This document shows positions 36,874 through 50,807 of a stretch of 64,000 nt of DNA, piece after piece. Origin of the DNA: Datnioides undecimradiatus (lineage: Eukaryota > Chordata > Actinopteri > Lobotiformes > Datnioididae); assembly GCA_008933995.1 (NCBI GenBank), contig WARS01000012.1:2666001-2730000 (forward strand). Direction: 5' to 3'. Position numbers and translations under genes: made by a program. The notes below the pieces were generated by a model. It did no database searches. It was not told where the DNA came from and saw only the letters and a program-made list of their open reading frames with translations. The first letter of the stretch is position 1. Each line of letters begins with the position of its first letter.

Positions 36874-39800
36874 CAAGCAGTCTATTGTGCCGTTGTTAGC
36901 CACAGCCAAATTTCATAGTATATGCATGTGTTCTTGCAGCCTGCATGTCTCCTTTCAGGGTCTGGCTGCTGCGACTGCATTAATGGATGGATGATGCAAC
37001 TCCCCTTTCCTCTCTCTACCAGGCGGCTGTGTATGTGTGTGTCTTTTAGAGTGAGCAAGTGAGAGAGAGAAAGAGACATAGAGAGGGGGGATGTCGCTGA
37101 ATGAAGCTTAGCCTGGATGTTTGCCCTGCAGGGTGGGTGGTTGCTAGGCAATAACAGTGTGTTTGTTTTATTTTTAGAGAGAATCACTGCTGGTGAACAC
37201 AACAGATTTCTCTTTCTCTTACACACACACACATGAAAACATGTTTTCTTACCATACATGAACATAGACCTGGCTACCTGTGAGTGGCAGTAGCTGGAGG
37301 TGAGAGCTTAATAGAGGGAATTCCATGGAGTCCATACAGTCATGAAGCAGTAAAGCAATAGAAATGTGAATGGCGTGGCCCACTGCCCCACCCTAGACAT
37401 GAAATCTAAACCGGCCTGGTATATTTATAGAGCTACTTTTTCTTGCACATTGACTATGACACTGCACACATGCGCAGAGCAGATACAAACACACACACAC
37501 ACGTTCTTCTGAAACCAGCTGTAGTCACTCCTTGCATGTACCAGCCTTTTTTGGGCACATGCCTGTCATGCCGTGTGTGTGCTCATGTGGGAGGTAATGC
37601 AGAGCGAGAAATCAATATGTTGGGGTGGGGGGGAGGGCAGGCTTGGGGTGCTTCTGATTTATATTGCTTTTTATTGATTTCAAGTTCTCATGAGTGCTAC
37701 ACCTACCAAGCAATACATACTGTAAGTTGGCTCCGTACTGCAGCGCTGACATTTGGGTCAGAATTGATTGGTATGATGGGAAAATATAGGCGGTGCAGGT
37801 CAGAAATGCCAGAGATATGTTGTAAGGCAGTTTTGAAGACTATGACTATGGCCAGTGAAAGGACAAGGAGGTCAGTTAAGAAGCAAGTAAATTAAAAATA
37901 AAAATATCTGACATAAAGAACAAAATGAGTAATGATAAAAACGGTATTCAGACTTTAAGGATCCAAGGGCTATTTATTCAACACGTTTTTCAAACATTTC
38001 CGCATTTCATAATTGCTTCTCTCAGCAACTAAATCCTTTGTGTCTCTTTATCTGTGGAGTGGATTCTCTTCCCTTTATTCCTCTTTAAATGAGTACAGAG
38101 CATTTTGTATTATTATCCAGTGAAACGGGCTCCATTAGCTCCATTAGCTTGTAGCATGCTATGACAGATTCCCAGTAACAGACCAAACCAGCACTCGGAT
38201 CAACTTTAGAAAGCAACGTCATCCAGCAAGGCTTAGCAACCAGTGGCTTTGGCCAGTGCTGTGACAACTTTCCACAGCAGTAAAATTTTGGCATCTCATA
38301 AACTCATGGATCTGTTACTCAAACTGGACGTCTGGGATTGTAACTTATTGTCTGACCACTACCTGAACCTAGACTGTTTTCGCTTAGAATGCCCACTTAC
38401 AAAACAAGGACGCCGTCGACCTGAGACTGCATGAACTTTTGCTTTGTTTTGGTTAGAATGAATGTTTAATGGGAGCTTCAGTAGAGGCAGAGACCAAAAA
38501 CTAACACTTAAAGGCAAATTTCATTCCCATTCAGCTCTTGGCAGGTGAGTATTTCAGGCCCTGCTGACTCAGTACTGTCACACTCTATATTCTGCCAACA
38601 AGTTAACTAATAGCATTAGTTACCTTGTGCTCAGAGTGAAAGCGGCTCTGTGTGCTCAAAGAAGCTTTACTGCTGCAGTGTAATCCTCAACTCTGTGGTT
38701 CCTCCTCTGCTATCTCTGTCTTGTTGTCAGGATCTCTGGCTCTCACCATCCATTGAGTAATTAAAAGCACTCTGTAATCATAGTATGAAGCAGCCTACTG
38801 AACTACTGACACCAAAAACCAGTGATTTACACAGGGATTTATAGCTCCAAGGATATTATTATAGACAATGGAATAGTATGTGATCTTTTATAGACAGAGA
38901 AATCACTTTTGCCTCAGTCCCATTTGTAATGTTTTAAACATTGAGTTGAAAACTTACTGGTGATCGACAATAAAAGCTCCTTGTGATCGCCAATCACCTT
39001 CTGTATTTTACTTGACTGTTTATTTCATGTTATTTTATGTAAATCATAAAAAAAACACACAAAATTGAGTTAACTATAGTATTATGGTAACGTAACAGAA
39101 TTAACTAAGCTTAACTTTAAGAATGACTGAGCACTAATGTTACCTGTAATCTTATTTTAACCAAACCCGTCCAGATTTTTCAGGCCACAACAATATCACT
39201 ATTGGCAAGTTTCACTTTCAGTTTGACTGATAGGCAGTTTATTTAAATAATCGATAATAAATGCAATTTTTAGGGTGCTTTCATACCTACCACCTGTTTG
39301 GATTAGTTAAAGCAGGCTCAGCTCAGTTTTCAGGGCTAGTCCACTTAATTTGTGATGATGGGAAAGCTGCAACTAGAAACCTAATGTGGACTAAGCAGCC
39401 AAGCCAAGACCACCAGATAAAGTTGGTCTTGTTACACTGTCAGGTGGTGTGTTGTGTGGTTTGTCTACTTTCATGGCACAAACTAAACATATAACACGGT
39501 TTTATGGTTATAGATATGTCATTTAGCATTATTTCATCAGATAAAGTACTAATAAACCCATCATTAACTATTCAGGAAGCAATATTATAATTGATCTATG
39601 TAACCGATTTGCAGTCTCGTGATACAAATAAAGGTTGTTTTCAGTTATCTCTTTGTGAGCCCCTTGTGACATCATTGAAAACATTAAAAAAGGTGCTTTC
39701 CCAACTTCTGTCTGTCACCAAAAAGCACCTGTAAAGATAAAAACAAAAACAAGATACAAACAAAGAGACATTTTAAATATGAAAAATCAAATTGTCAGTG

Positions 39801-39977
39801 CACCTTGATGGACAAACTATTGTGATCTTTCTACATGACATGTACACAGACTTATAATTGTCCAATTCTGACTTTTTTACAGTATGTTGATGGTACAGGA
39901 GCGCATTAAGATGCCCTCACTGCTGATGGTGTAACAGTTCCTTTTCTGTTTCTTCTCTTTTCTTGATTAATCTGCAG
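30630..39977 (+). other. ppm1b intron 1 (9.3 kb)
   Basis: The first 600 bases are dense in TAGC/GCTA/GTTAAC words, including a perfect 10-bp inverted repeat at 30724-30733 and 30740-30749. Also holds (GT)n at 36837-36870 and a short CA tract near 37490. The acceptor is at 39976-39977, with an alternative AG at 39986-39987. No internal gene recognised. Confidence 0.6.
36837..36870. repeat. (GT)n microsatellite
   Basis: About 17 GT units in ppm1b intron 1. Confidence 0.95.
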
Positions 39978-39989
39978 CTGTAGGCAGTA

Positions 39990-42900
39990 ATGGGTGCATT
40001 CCTGGATAAGCCGAAGACAGAGAAGCATAGTGCCCATGGGGAAGGTAATGGACTGCGCTATGGCTTGAGCTCCATGCAGGGCTGGCGGGTAGAGATGGAG
40101 GACGCTCACACAGCTGTGGTGGGCCTCCCCCATGGACTCGCCGACTGGTCCTTCTTTGCTGTCTACGATGGTCACGCAGGCTCCCGGGTGGCCAACTACT
40201 GCTCCGGCCACTTGCTGGAACACATCTTGTCAGGAGGGGCTGACTTCAGTTCAGGATCTGGCTCCGTTGAAGGTGTGAAAGACGGCATCCGCTCGGGCTT
40301 CCTGAACATTGATGAGTACATGCGCAGCTTCTCTGACCTGCGGCAGGGCCTGGACCGCAGCGGATCAACAGCCGTGTGCGTGTTGCTCAGCCCGACCCAC
40401 CTCTACTTCATTAACTGCGGTGACTCGCGGGCCGTGCTAAGTCGAGACAACAAGGTGGGCTTCTCCACCCAGGACCACAAGCCCTGCAACCCCCGTGAAA
40501 AGGAGCGCATCCAGAACGCTGGCGGCTCAGTCATGATCCAGAGGGTAAACGGCTCCCTGGCTGTGTCCCGGGCCCTCGGGGACTACGACTACAAATGTGT
40601 GGATGGTAAGGGCCCCACGGAGCAGCTGGTGAGCCCTGAACCTGAGGTGTGTGTGTTGGAGCGGGTCGCCGAAGGAGATGAGTTTGTGGTGCTGGCATGT
40701 GATGGAATCTGGGATGTCATGTCCAACGAGGAGCTGTGTGAGTTTGTCCGCTCACGACTCCTGGTGTGTGATGATCTGGAGAAGGTCTGTAACTCAGTGG
40801 TGGACACCTGTCTGCACAAGGTAAGCTTCTTTTTTCACTTGATTGTGCATTTGAGTTGAGTGTCCACATAGTGAACTGCTTTTAAACTACTCTTGCATAA
40901 TTTAACTTAACTTAAATAGTTGACTGAAGGGACTGACTGCTGTAAAAGGGATCATTCTGGTTTGTAACAATATCCTGGTGATATTGATTTAATATTTGAA
41001 GTAAATCACACATTTTCTCTGTCATCCTGGTTACTGCAACACAAATTAAAGTCATCAAGTCTTCACTTTGACCAATTTATGGGTAAAGTGGGTGTAGTGA
41101 GGATCCTTGCTTCTACATATTCTACATATAATATCACATCTTCAAGAACAAATCTGCCTGTATTCTTCTCTAAATTCAAGTAATGATTAATGAAACTTAA
41201 AGCTGCAGGAGGCTCTTTCAGCATGCCGCATTCCTCGTAGGGCCCACTCTCCACACTGGTGGTCTAAGCACAATTCTGATCCCTCTCATGTCCATCTCAA
41301 AAACACCCCACATCCCTTTTGTGCTTTGTGGCCCCATGGTGGAGCGCCCTAGGTTTCGGAGGCACATGCAATGCTGTGTAACAGCAGGATTAGAAGATGG
41401 CTCAGACGTCCTCTTCATCTTGTTCAGCAGATCCTCAATCTTCTGGGATGTGTGCGCCACATTACTGAACTGTAATGGGGTAACACTAATTACATTGCAA
41501 ATGACATTTGAAGTGCTCGTCTTAAGCTTCATGGCTAGTGTAAAACACACGCACACACTCAAAAGTTATCCCCCACTGTTTGTCATCATGTTTTTTTGCC
41601 ACTTGTCGATGTGAGCACCATGACATCAAACATAATGTGTCAATGTGAAGCCAGGATGTGTTCGAACAGGTTTTATACTACACACCATTGACAAAATTCA
41701 TTATTCATGGAAAATTATAATGCAATAAAATTGCAGACTGCTGCTTTGACATTTCACAGTGAGAGATCAGATAAATCAGAGCAATAATGCATCATTGCTT
41801 TCAAATTTATCTTTGCCCATTGGCCTTTTCAGCAATTGATCCTGGAAAAAGCAAGAATCACACCTTAACTGAACCCACCCACCAATCCTATCTTGGACTT
41901 TTGCCTTCCCTGTATCACTTATTTTGTGTCTAGATTACTCCAGGAACCAGCAAGTGCAGAGCAGCCTAGTTATTTTTACCTTACTGGATGGCTTATCTCA
42001 AATATCAGCCACACTCTGTCATAAAGCTTTATCCTGCCTGTAACTGTGTGTCCTATAGATGCAGAATAATATGTAGCCAGTGATCAGGCTATGGCTTCAA
42101 CCAGCCTCTGGTTAATTTCTAGGGCTTCAACCAGGGGCTGGTTGGGCCTTTCACATTCCCTTCAGATTTATTACACAGTAAATGTATTTATTACACATTA
42201 AATGAGTGAATAAGTTCCATAAAAGCTTTGGAGCTGAATTGATTAGTTGATTAAAAGAGTGTTAGTCGACCAATATGTTGATAATTGATTAATGGTTTTC
42301 AAGCAGAAATGTTCTTTGTAGCTTTTCTTTTAGGATTTTCAGGTGTTTTTGTCCTATTTTGAAAAACATAATGGAGCTTGGTTGTTTTTCCAACATTTTT
42401 GAACATTGTTGAGTTGAAGAAGAGCTTTAGCTTGTCTGCCGTTGTCTCCAAATCACAACTCTTTATAATCCCTGCAGCATCACTGATCAAAGCAGTGCTT
42501 ACTGCAAAGACGACATGTCAAGTTTTCATGTAAGCAAACAAAGCTTCTGTTCACGTTCGGCGTTACCCACCAAAACTCATTGTTATATATCCTTGAGGTC
42601 TAACAAACATGTTGAATACATCTCCTCATAAAACATTTATAAGGCTCAGCTTCTGTTGTTGTTGTTGCTGATGTTTACATTTTGTGACCTGCATTGTTTA
42701 CATTGAGGTCAGCTGATAAATGACAAAAAGTGCTCAAAATATGTTTTGAAACGGTGTCACTTTTCCAGAGAGCAGTGAATAGTTTATTATTCCACTCTAA
42801 CGTGCCACATGTCCTGCTCAGTATATTTCTTGCCCCCAGCTCTTTAAAAACTTCATTTAATTTCTGTTTGTGTAAATCTCAAAACTCTCCAGTGATGATG

Positions 42901-45900
42901 AATGAACAGTCAGGTTATAATGTCTAATCTGTGTGAATGCCAGCTCCTTTCACCTGTTAGTTCCATCATCGCCAATCTTGTGCACTGTAATGTTTGGATG
43001 AAAAGCAGCTGCAGGAATTGTTGAAATGTAAAAGACAGCATGTGAATGTTGCCTGTTTTAAAACCTTTTTCGGGACTCAGTGTTTTTTTTCCCCTGCTGC
43101 CGAAAGGTGACTGACCGCTGTCTGGTTGGTTAACATTTATATTGACGAGAGAAGTCTTAAATTCATTTTAAATAAAACAATCACGATCACGAAGCCGCCC
43201 GGTGATCTTTATGCTTTAATGTTTAAAACAATTTTTGCTTCAGTTGAAAAAGAACTTTCCCTGCACAGTTAACGGTCACCAAATCTACCATATGTGCGAT
43301 CTAGATTTCATTTTACTCTTTGTTCTGTGTCTCCCTGTCTTCGTTCCTGCAGGGGAGCAGGGACAACATGAGCGTGGTGCTGGTGTGTTTACCCGGCGCT
43401 CCCAAGATCTCAGAGGAGGCTGTGAAGAAAGAAGAGGAATTGGATAAATACTTGGAGACCCGTGTCGAGGGTTAGCACATGCAACACGTTTATACACACA
43501 CACACACACACACACACCTTTATACTTAAAACCTCATATACACAGGTACACAGTAACTGTTTTCTGAGAAATAAACTTTTTTTTTAACTTCATCAAACAT
43601 TTCAACAATCACAGGCTAGTGTGCTGTATTTGAAACCAATTATAAACATTTAGCAGTTCAGTGCAAAATGCCTGTACCGTTCTCTGGGCCCGAACCGTCC
43701 ATTTCGATGCCTCCGTTTTTTAGAAAGGTTAAGTGAAACAAGTGGCCGCATACTGTGCTCAGTTTCTGTGGACATAACCAGGACAAAATAAACGTTCTTT
43801 ACGTAGTACAAATATTTGAAATCAGTCTGCTGCACTGTGCTGAAAATGGTGGAGCTGACTATGAGGGATTTCTCAGCCTGTGCAAAAGAAGGTGGTGGCT
43901 CGAATGCTAAATCTCGATGTATAATTTACAACAAGTTTGCCTCAGTATTAACATAACCTCACAAAGCTGTTGTCCTCTTTGTGTTTGCGTGTAGAGCTAC
44001 TGGGAAACTGTGGGGAGGCTGGAGTCCCTGACCTGGTGTCTGTCCTGAGGAGCATTGCCTCAGAGAACATCCCCAACCTTCCACCTGGAGGAGGCCTGGC
44101 CAGCAAGTAAATACACAGCATGCAACAATACATTTTATACACACAGAACATACTAAAAAGTATTTTCAGACTTCACTGCACGCATACACACGCACACGTA
44201 TATTGTTAATGCGCAGAAATTGTTAGATTTCATTATTTATTACCAAGAAATAGAATTGTAACGTGCACACAAGTCACTAGTAACAATAACCTTATTTGTA
44301 AGGCACCTTTCTTAACATAGTTACATAGTACTTTAAAAAGGATTACTCAGTTTGTCTATAAAATTTAAGAAAATGGTGAAAAATGCCACCTGCAAGCAGT
44401 TTAAAACTAAAATATATTAAGTTTAGGATCAAATATGTCATAGAAAAGCAGCTTCTCCTCACATTTAAGATCGTGACAGTTTTTGTGAGAATTTCCTATT
44501 TCCCGTTGTCTTACATCCTAATAGAGAGAAAAACTTGAAATGTCCCCCTGGCAATGCCCTAATAGGCAATTTGTGAAGGGTTTTGTGTTTTATGCAGACA
44601 TAGTCATAATGTGCAGCTCTGGTTACTGTGAGCTATGCATGTTCCAACACAAAGTTGCATACACTCCAACCCAGGCAGCGCATGTGCACTTAAAAGCCTA
44701 CAAACAAGAAGTTAACACTCCTCAAAGCACGTAAATGTACACATTTGTAATAGGAAACGTCTTCATGCATGAATAGCGGATACTCAAGTATTCATCTTTC
44801 CATTAAGGTGTTAATCAATATACATTTGGAAAGGATGAACAGAGGCTGTTTGTGTAGGGAGTTGTTCTCTCGACTAAACAGCAAGCTCTGCTGTTTGTGT
44901 GATTACAGACGGAGCGTGATCGAGGCAGTGTACAACAAGTTGAACCCTCACAGAGAAGAGGAAGGGGTGAGTTGATCACTCTCTAAACCCCTCACCTCTC
45001 CAACCTTTCACCCCACCCTCACCCCCGCCCCTCCATCATCAACATGAAATCAAATAAACACACACCAGCCCAGACAAGAACACTCTTTTTGTGCCTGTGT
45101 GTGTGTGTGTGAATGAGAGAGAAGTGTGAAAGATGGCGGAGGGCCGACTTGACAGAATAACCTTGTCGAGCTCAGCTGAAAAGCATCACAGCCCCTGTGC
45201 GGTCAATTTAATTTATGTATTTATCACTGAACTCGGATGTACAGGAGGACCTCAGTAAACCTCTTGTTAAACCAGCGAAAGCTAGCGATGACTCCATTGA
45301 CCTGAATTGACAGTTTTATAGAACTAGAGCATCGGAAGTGACTGCAGGCCTTTGAGCTGAAATCTGTTCGATGTTCAGAGCAGAATATTTTAGTTGTGTG
45401 CAATAAATAGCATTTTATAAGCAGGCTCCTAAACATGTTTTGAGACATTTTTAAAAAAAAAAAGAAGTGCTTGGACTCTTTTTTTTGTCTCCTTAACTTA
45501 AAAAATATATAAAAACAGGATCTGCGAACAGAAAAACTTTCTCAGCACATGGCTGTGAAAACAAGTGAATCGACAATAAGAAAAGAATACGTTTTTGAGT
45601 GCAGGAAGACTTTTAAAGATAAAGTTAAATACATTTTACACAATGCTGGTAAAAAGAATATGGCCGAGGTGTACAGAGTGAGTAAAATGTGTCCACATAG
45701 CAGCGGGGTTTCATTGTCAGTATCATTGTGACAGACAATCACTCCAAATCTGTCAAATAGTCTCCATTCTAAAGTCTCAATCGGGTGAAAAATTTGAACT
45801 ATAGGATAATATAGAGCCCTGGAAAATCTGCTTTAGGGTTGGGTTTTTTAAATAACTAAGCCCACTTTGCGTTCCAGAAAAAGTTCGATTTGGGGGATGA

Positions 45901-47104
45901 AAAATATTCAGTAAGAAAATATTCAAAATGTATTTATTTAAAAACAACAACAAATTATTATTATTTTTTATTTGAAAATAAAGTCGGTTCAATGGTTCAT
46001 GCTGGATTGGCTCAATCAACTTGTTTTGATTTATCTTTTTAGTGAAACATTGAAAATCATTGCTCAGTGTATTTAAAAAATGTAAATCTAAGCCATTGTC
46101 AAGACTTGTTGAGCAGTACAGATGCATACAGTCATACAAGAACGTATATCAGGAGACGTAAGTGAAATTCACCCGATTATATAAAGAGTTTCTCACAACT
46201 TTAACTGAATTTATAGAGAATATAAATCCCCTACACAGCACTGGAAAAATGCACCCAGAATTAAATTCCAGATTGTCAATTGGGGCTTAGTTTATTATTT
46301 TATATATATTTATAAAAAAACATGAACATGCTGTATCCTCTTCATTCTGAAGCAGAGATCAATGTTAGGTTTGAAACAGCCTTGAAGGGTGTGAGTGCGT
46401 GCGTGTGTATGTGAGTGCGTGTGTGCGTGAGGCACACAAGTATGTTTATCATATTAATATCAGTGAAGTTTTGACTTGCAAGCTCTTTTCTCTGGGCTGT
46501 GTGGGTGCTGAACACCACCCCCAACCCCCACCCCTCTCTGTTACACCATACAGCGAATATCACAAAGGGTTGTTGGTCACAGGGTCAGAGGTAGAGTTTG
46601 CATGGGCCCGTTCAACTGGTGCAAGAATGTCTCTTGACATCGTCACGCTAGTGTGTGGTAGATATTTGTGCGACAATGATGTGAGTACTGTGCCGCTGTT
46701 TGTTAGATGTGTGTGTGTGTGTGTGTGTGTCTGACCACGGAGCGTGGCTGCAGAGTCTGACCCCTGGCGTGTCACCTCAGGCCTGTGCGGGGGGAGAGGA
46801 GGAGAGTGAGGAGGGAGGTGGCAGCACGGCGGCTCATCTGCTGGAGGCTCTGCGGCAGTTCCGCCTGCACCACCGGGGGCAATACCGTACGGTGCTGGAG
46901 GAGTCCCTGGCCGCCTATCACCTGCGGGGGGAGAGCACTGCCGAAGGAGCAGGGGAGGGCAGGACCTACGACGATGACAACGATGGCCAGGAGCAGCCCG
47001 CCTCCCCTCCCTCTCCCCCCTCGCCCCCGCCCTCACCCACCACTGCAGAGCCGGAGGCCAGCCAAGATGCGCCCGCCCCTGCGTCCAATCCCTCCTCCGA
47101 CTGA
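39990..47104 (+). CDS. ppm1b: PPM1B, Mg2+/Mn2+-dependent protein phosphatase 1B (PP2C-beta), long isoform
   Basis: Metal-dependent Ser/Thr phosphatase of the PP2C family that acts on stress and NF-kB pathway kinases (family knowledge). Coding exons: 39990-40820, 43353-43470, 43995-44106, 44909-44966, 46781-47104, giving 480 aa (human PPM1B is about 479). The start MGAFLDKP carries the N-myristoylation-type Gly2 of PPM1A/B. PP2C motifs: Arg33 and Glu37-Asp38 in [10 protein letters not shown], Asp60-Gly61 in [34 protein letters not shown], and Asp281 in GSRDNMS (first codons of the second coding exon). After the catalytic domain come [20 protein letters not shown] and the PPM1B-specific [22 protein letters not shown] block, which separates it from PPM1A. 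The tail is acidic, then Pro/Ser-rich (about 440-475) and more low-complexity than I recall for the mammalian protein. Nothing is truncated. Confidence 0.97.
40821..43352 (+). other. ppm1b intron 2
   Basis: 2.5 kb. Holds twin AACCAG-N3-CTGGTT hairpins at 42099-42113 and 42129-42143. An open minus-strand frame at 41218-41562 matches no family I know. Confidence 0.75.
43471..43994 (+). other. ppm1b intron 3
   Basis: Short intron with a (CA)n tract at 43493-43518; otherwise unremarkable. Confidence 0.85.
44107..44908 (+). other. ppm1b intron 4
   Basis: AT-rich intron splitting the Lys codon AA|A; nothing else seen. Confidence 0.85.
44967..46780 (+). other. ppm1b intron 5
   Basis: AT-rich, with (GT)n at 46709-46730 shortly before the acceptor at 46779-46780. 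The open frame that runs into the exon from 46700 is intron read-through. Confidence 0.8.
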
Positions 47105-47777
47105 GCACCCTGCCCGCATAACCAACCCCTCTAACCCCAGAGCTCTAGCCAGATGTGCTTTGACCTCTCCTCCTCTTTCCCTCGTCACAGAACTTGAATG
47201 GACATACCAGCCACTTCTATCAATAGTCTGCCATAAGCATTCCTGAATATTTTAGTAAAGCATTGGAAATGAAAATGGCCCCTCTGTCTGTTCAAGTTCT
47301 GTCTCTGAGCCACATGTATACCCTCCACCTAATCAGAACTCTTCTTTTCTGTGTGCGCGTTTTCCCCCCTGTGCTCTCACCACCTTGGCTTGGACCCCCC
47401 CAAACTTTCCAGCCACTTTAACAATGTGATCACTCAGACTAATGTTTACAATAGAAAACAACCAATAACAAATGATTATTATTACATGCAAAAGTGGCTG
47501 GTGAAGCAAAAATGAACCTCGCACTCCATGTCCTACACTTAGCAGTATTGGCTTCTGGCTGATTTCCCACTTGACCCCCCCCCCAACCCCACCTTCCTTC
47601 CCTCCCCTTTAGCCTCACCCCCGCTCCTGCTTACAGTGGATGAACTGACACAGAACAGGAAAGGAGACACTCTGAACTGCAGCTGTGTTCAACACACTGT
47701 GCTGTCTCCAGGCCAACTCCACCTACAGACTCAGAACACACTCTTTTGCGTATTTGTATGTATGTATGTATGTTTTG

Positions 47778-47781
<4 letters not shown>

Positions 47782-47822
<41 letters not shown>
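47782..47822. repeat. (GT)n microsatellite
   Basis: About 20 GT units downstream of the long ppm1b stop, preceded by TATG repeats. Confidence 0.95.
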
Positions 47823-47823
<1 letters not shown>

Positions 47824-49079
47824 TGCCTGCATGAGTTTGGGTGACAGAGCAAGAGCCCTATCATCACTACTGAAATTTGTGTTTTTGGTGGTGGGTGATA
47901 CTTTTAGCCCATTTATCAGCATGCCTGGCAAACTTAGGTTGCTTAAAGCAGTCTGGGTACTGAAAAACCGGGCAGTTAACTCAGAGGGACACGTGTAGGT
48001 GGGTTGTTGGGTCTTTTACTTGCAGTTTGAGCTTCATTTCATTTAAATCATTCCCTGACCACATGTACCTAACTCTACATCACCACGTGTGTTTGCACGC
48101 TGCCACCAGATTTATTCCTGCTTGTTGATGGAAATGTGTCAGTAAACAAACTGGTACCAGGTGACCAAAAGGGCCATAAAATGGCTAAAATAAGACAAGG
48201 AATCAATAACCGTGCTGGCATCCCTAAAAGGCCATAATGTTCATTACACTCCAGAGACAAAAATTATGAGATGGTTGAAAAGAGATTCAGTTTTCTTCTT
48301 CGGCTGTATCTTGCTCTACATTGCACCACAACAAATGACTTTTCTCTGTCGGTGTCAGCTGTAAACTGCTGTTGGCAGCTCACGTCACAGCTTCTGTAGA
48401 CGTAGTCCTGTTGGGGAATGTCTCATGCACTATGAGAGAGACTGTCACAGATAGTGCCAGAGAAAAGCTCAGGGATGTTGCTGTGCTCTGCACTTAATTA
48501 GGGCTGTGGTGATTAACGTGACATACATTTGCTTAAAGAACAAGTTGGTCTTCAACCTTGAGCTTCTCTTATGAAACTGAGAAACCTCAGTTTGAAAACT
48601 TGTCTGTTAAAGTCTCCTCTTTGTATTACTTGTTGATCTTTGTTTTCAGTTGTGAAGTCAGCTCATCACTGTCTCTTGTGGCCATTGCAGTAGAAATACC
48701 CACTACATTTGTTATCCTTACCAACTATCGAGTATTGGTGGGTGTTTTCCACCTTTGGGCCTCAGGGAGACAGTAATGAAACCATTATTGCTTATCACAC
48801 CACAGTAGGGCGGAGAAGACCCCGCTGTGAATTAACCTGGACAAGTGACACAAATGTAATATTTGAGCTTTTCTCAGAAGTGTTTTTCTTTTTCTTTTAC
48901 ACAAGTAAAGAAACTGGTTTGATAAAAACACTGATCCCCATCCTAAAGTGCAGCACACCATCTGAACTTTTCTGTTGAACCATCCAGAGGGAGTCCCAAC
49001 CTTGGCTACTGTTAGTATATTAATACCGATGTTTTCATGGTGAAATGCCTTTATGCTTGTTAACAACTACTGGATTTTA

Positions 49080-49240
49080 AATGCTAATAAAACATGTTAG
49101 CATAGTAACGCTAGCTGTTTTTAGCTGAATACTGACGCCATCATTGGTAGCATGCTGTTGTTAGCATTCATCTCAAAGCTCCGCTGAGCTTAAGTGCAGC
49201 TATTCTGACTTATTCCATCTTATTACAGATTAAGGTTGAG
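49080..49240. repeat. Degenerate copy of a dispersed TTAGCATGCTAAC-type repeat
   Basis: Words such as CATGTTAGCATAG, GTAGCATGCTGTTGTTAGC and CATCTCAAAGCTCCGCTGAGC in this order resemble a high-copy teleost interspersed repeat that I recall. Further related words (TTAACATGCTAGCATGC) occur at about 49530-49560. The family name is not assigned; boundaries are approximate. Confidence 0.5.
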
Positions 49241-50807
49241 CTCAGTCGAACTGTTCACAGCTCAGCCTGAAGTTTAACATGAACTAGAACGAGTTACTGT
49301 AGTTACAATCAACCATCTTCCTTTAGGCAACAACGTGGCCTCTCTCTTGGCGATACCCTAAGGCTGACGTACTCATGCCAAACATGTTAGTATGACTACA
49401 ATTAATGTGCTAGCACATGTGTAAACAAGTTTTGCAAGTTAACATGCTGACAGTTAACATGTATCATTATAGTATTCAGCATCTAGTGTGAAGTGTTTGT
49501 CATGATAATTTGCCAGTAAGGTAAAGTTTATTTGGTTAACATGCTAGCATGCTATGTTATCATTCATATTTATGGTTGGCAAGAGTGCCATCAGTAGATT
49601 GAGAGTTATTCTGTCATGAACTGAAGGGTGAGATAAGCAGCGGCAATACTGACACGATGATGGCGCGAGTTTTAGAACTGAGACAGGTGTTTTCTTCCAA
49701 ATAGCAGTTCATCCAGTAGTTGTTCAAATGTTAAACTTTTAAGTGTTAAATACGGTGTTAATGTCTCATACAAAATATTTCATTCCTCAGAGGCCATGAC
49801 TGTACAAACAACTCGGTCTGAAACTCTTACATTATTGTCAAAGCTTGAATCTGCAGTGTTGATTACTCTCCTTTGAAAGCAGGTAGATGGAGGTTATTGT
49901 AAGTCTGTATAATGACCAGTACCCAGTGAATCTGGTAATGCATGCACTGCACTTATCTTTTCAATATAGGGCACTTAACAATCGAAGGGGAGGTTACGCT
50001 AAACACTGTGTGTATGTGTGTTTGTGTATGTATGAGTTGTATTTGTATGCGATTACGTTGGGCATAATCAGTCCCACACGGTTTAAAATTACAAATGAAC
50101 AAATAAAAATGATTTCAGGTATAATGCTATGATTTGTGTCAAGTGTATACTGTGATGTTAGTGTACAGCTGTGTTTCCTGTCTTCTGTCTTGCACCAAAG
50201 CAGGAAAAAGTCCTATTGGAATGAGTTTTATGTCAGAAAACTCTCGATGTGGTGGCATTTAACACAGGGCCATACCAAACATTTAATGTGTCAATGTTTT
50301 TGTGTAGGCTGTGGAGTTTTTTGGGAACTGCTCGAGCAGGAAATAAATCCTCACCTTCCTCGCCCTCCTCCATCAGCTTTTAGCTCCATCCTTGATGTGT
50401 AATTTTCATCTGAGCTGCTTAAAGACATTTGAGTCTGTCCTCCAATAGCAGCTCTACGGTTTGAAAGCTCAAAATAAACGCTGCATTGCATGAGCTGGCG
50501 GCGACGTGCGGAGTGGAGCTGCATGTAGGCTATAGGGGCTCTCTTCTTTTCTCCCCGTTTTTCAGTCTGACAGTTGGCCTTGTGATTCTCCGCAAGGTGA
50601 GTCATCAGAGGTCTGGTTGTGCTAACGTACAGGCCGTGCAGGGGAATCTTTCACAATCACTCGCTCAATTTGAGTAGATAAGAGGTCAAAATGGGACATT
50701 GGTGGCATCAGAAGCAGTATGTTACCTTCTGTGTGCAGTGAAAGACGCATCTGCAACACGCTAACGCACACCCCTCTCTCCATCTCTTTTCCTGTCTCGT
50801 CAACCAG

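Larger units (their letters stand above)
47105..50807 (+). other. ppm1b: 3'UTR of long ppm1b form, then intron to the alternative last exon
   Basis: A variant poly(A) hexamer AGTAAA lies at 47254-47259, about 150 bases after the stop. (GT)n at 47782-47822. A degenerate dispersed repeat piece lies at about 49080-49240. For the short isoform this whole stretch, with exon 46781-47104, is intron. Confidence 0.5.

Noticed and set aside
41218-41562. 114-codon minus-strand open frame in ppm1b intron 2
   Set aside because: No splice or promoter context and no family recognised; a gene or pseudogene call would be a guess.
46560-47108. 182-codon minus-strand frame opposite the last ppm1b exon
   Set aside because: Shadow of the GC-rich coding exon on the plus strand, whose frame matches PPM1B.
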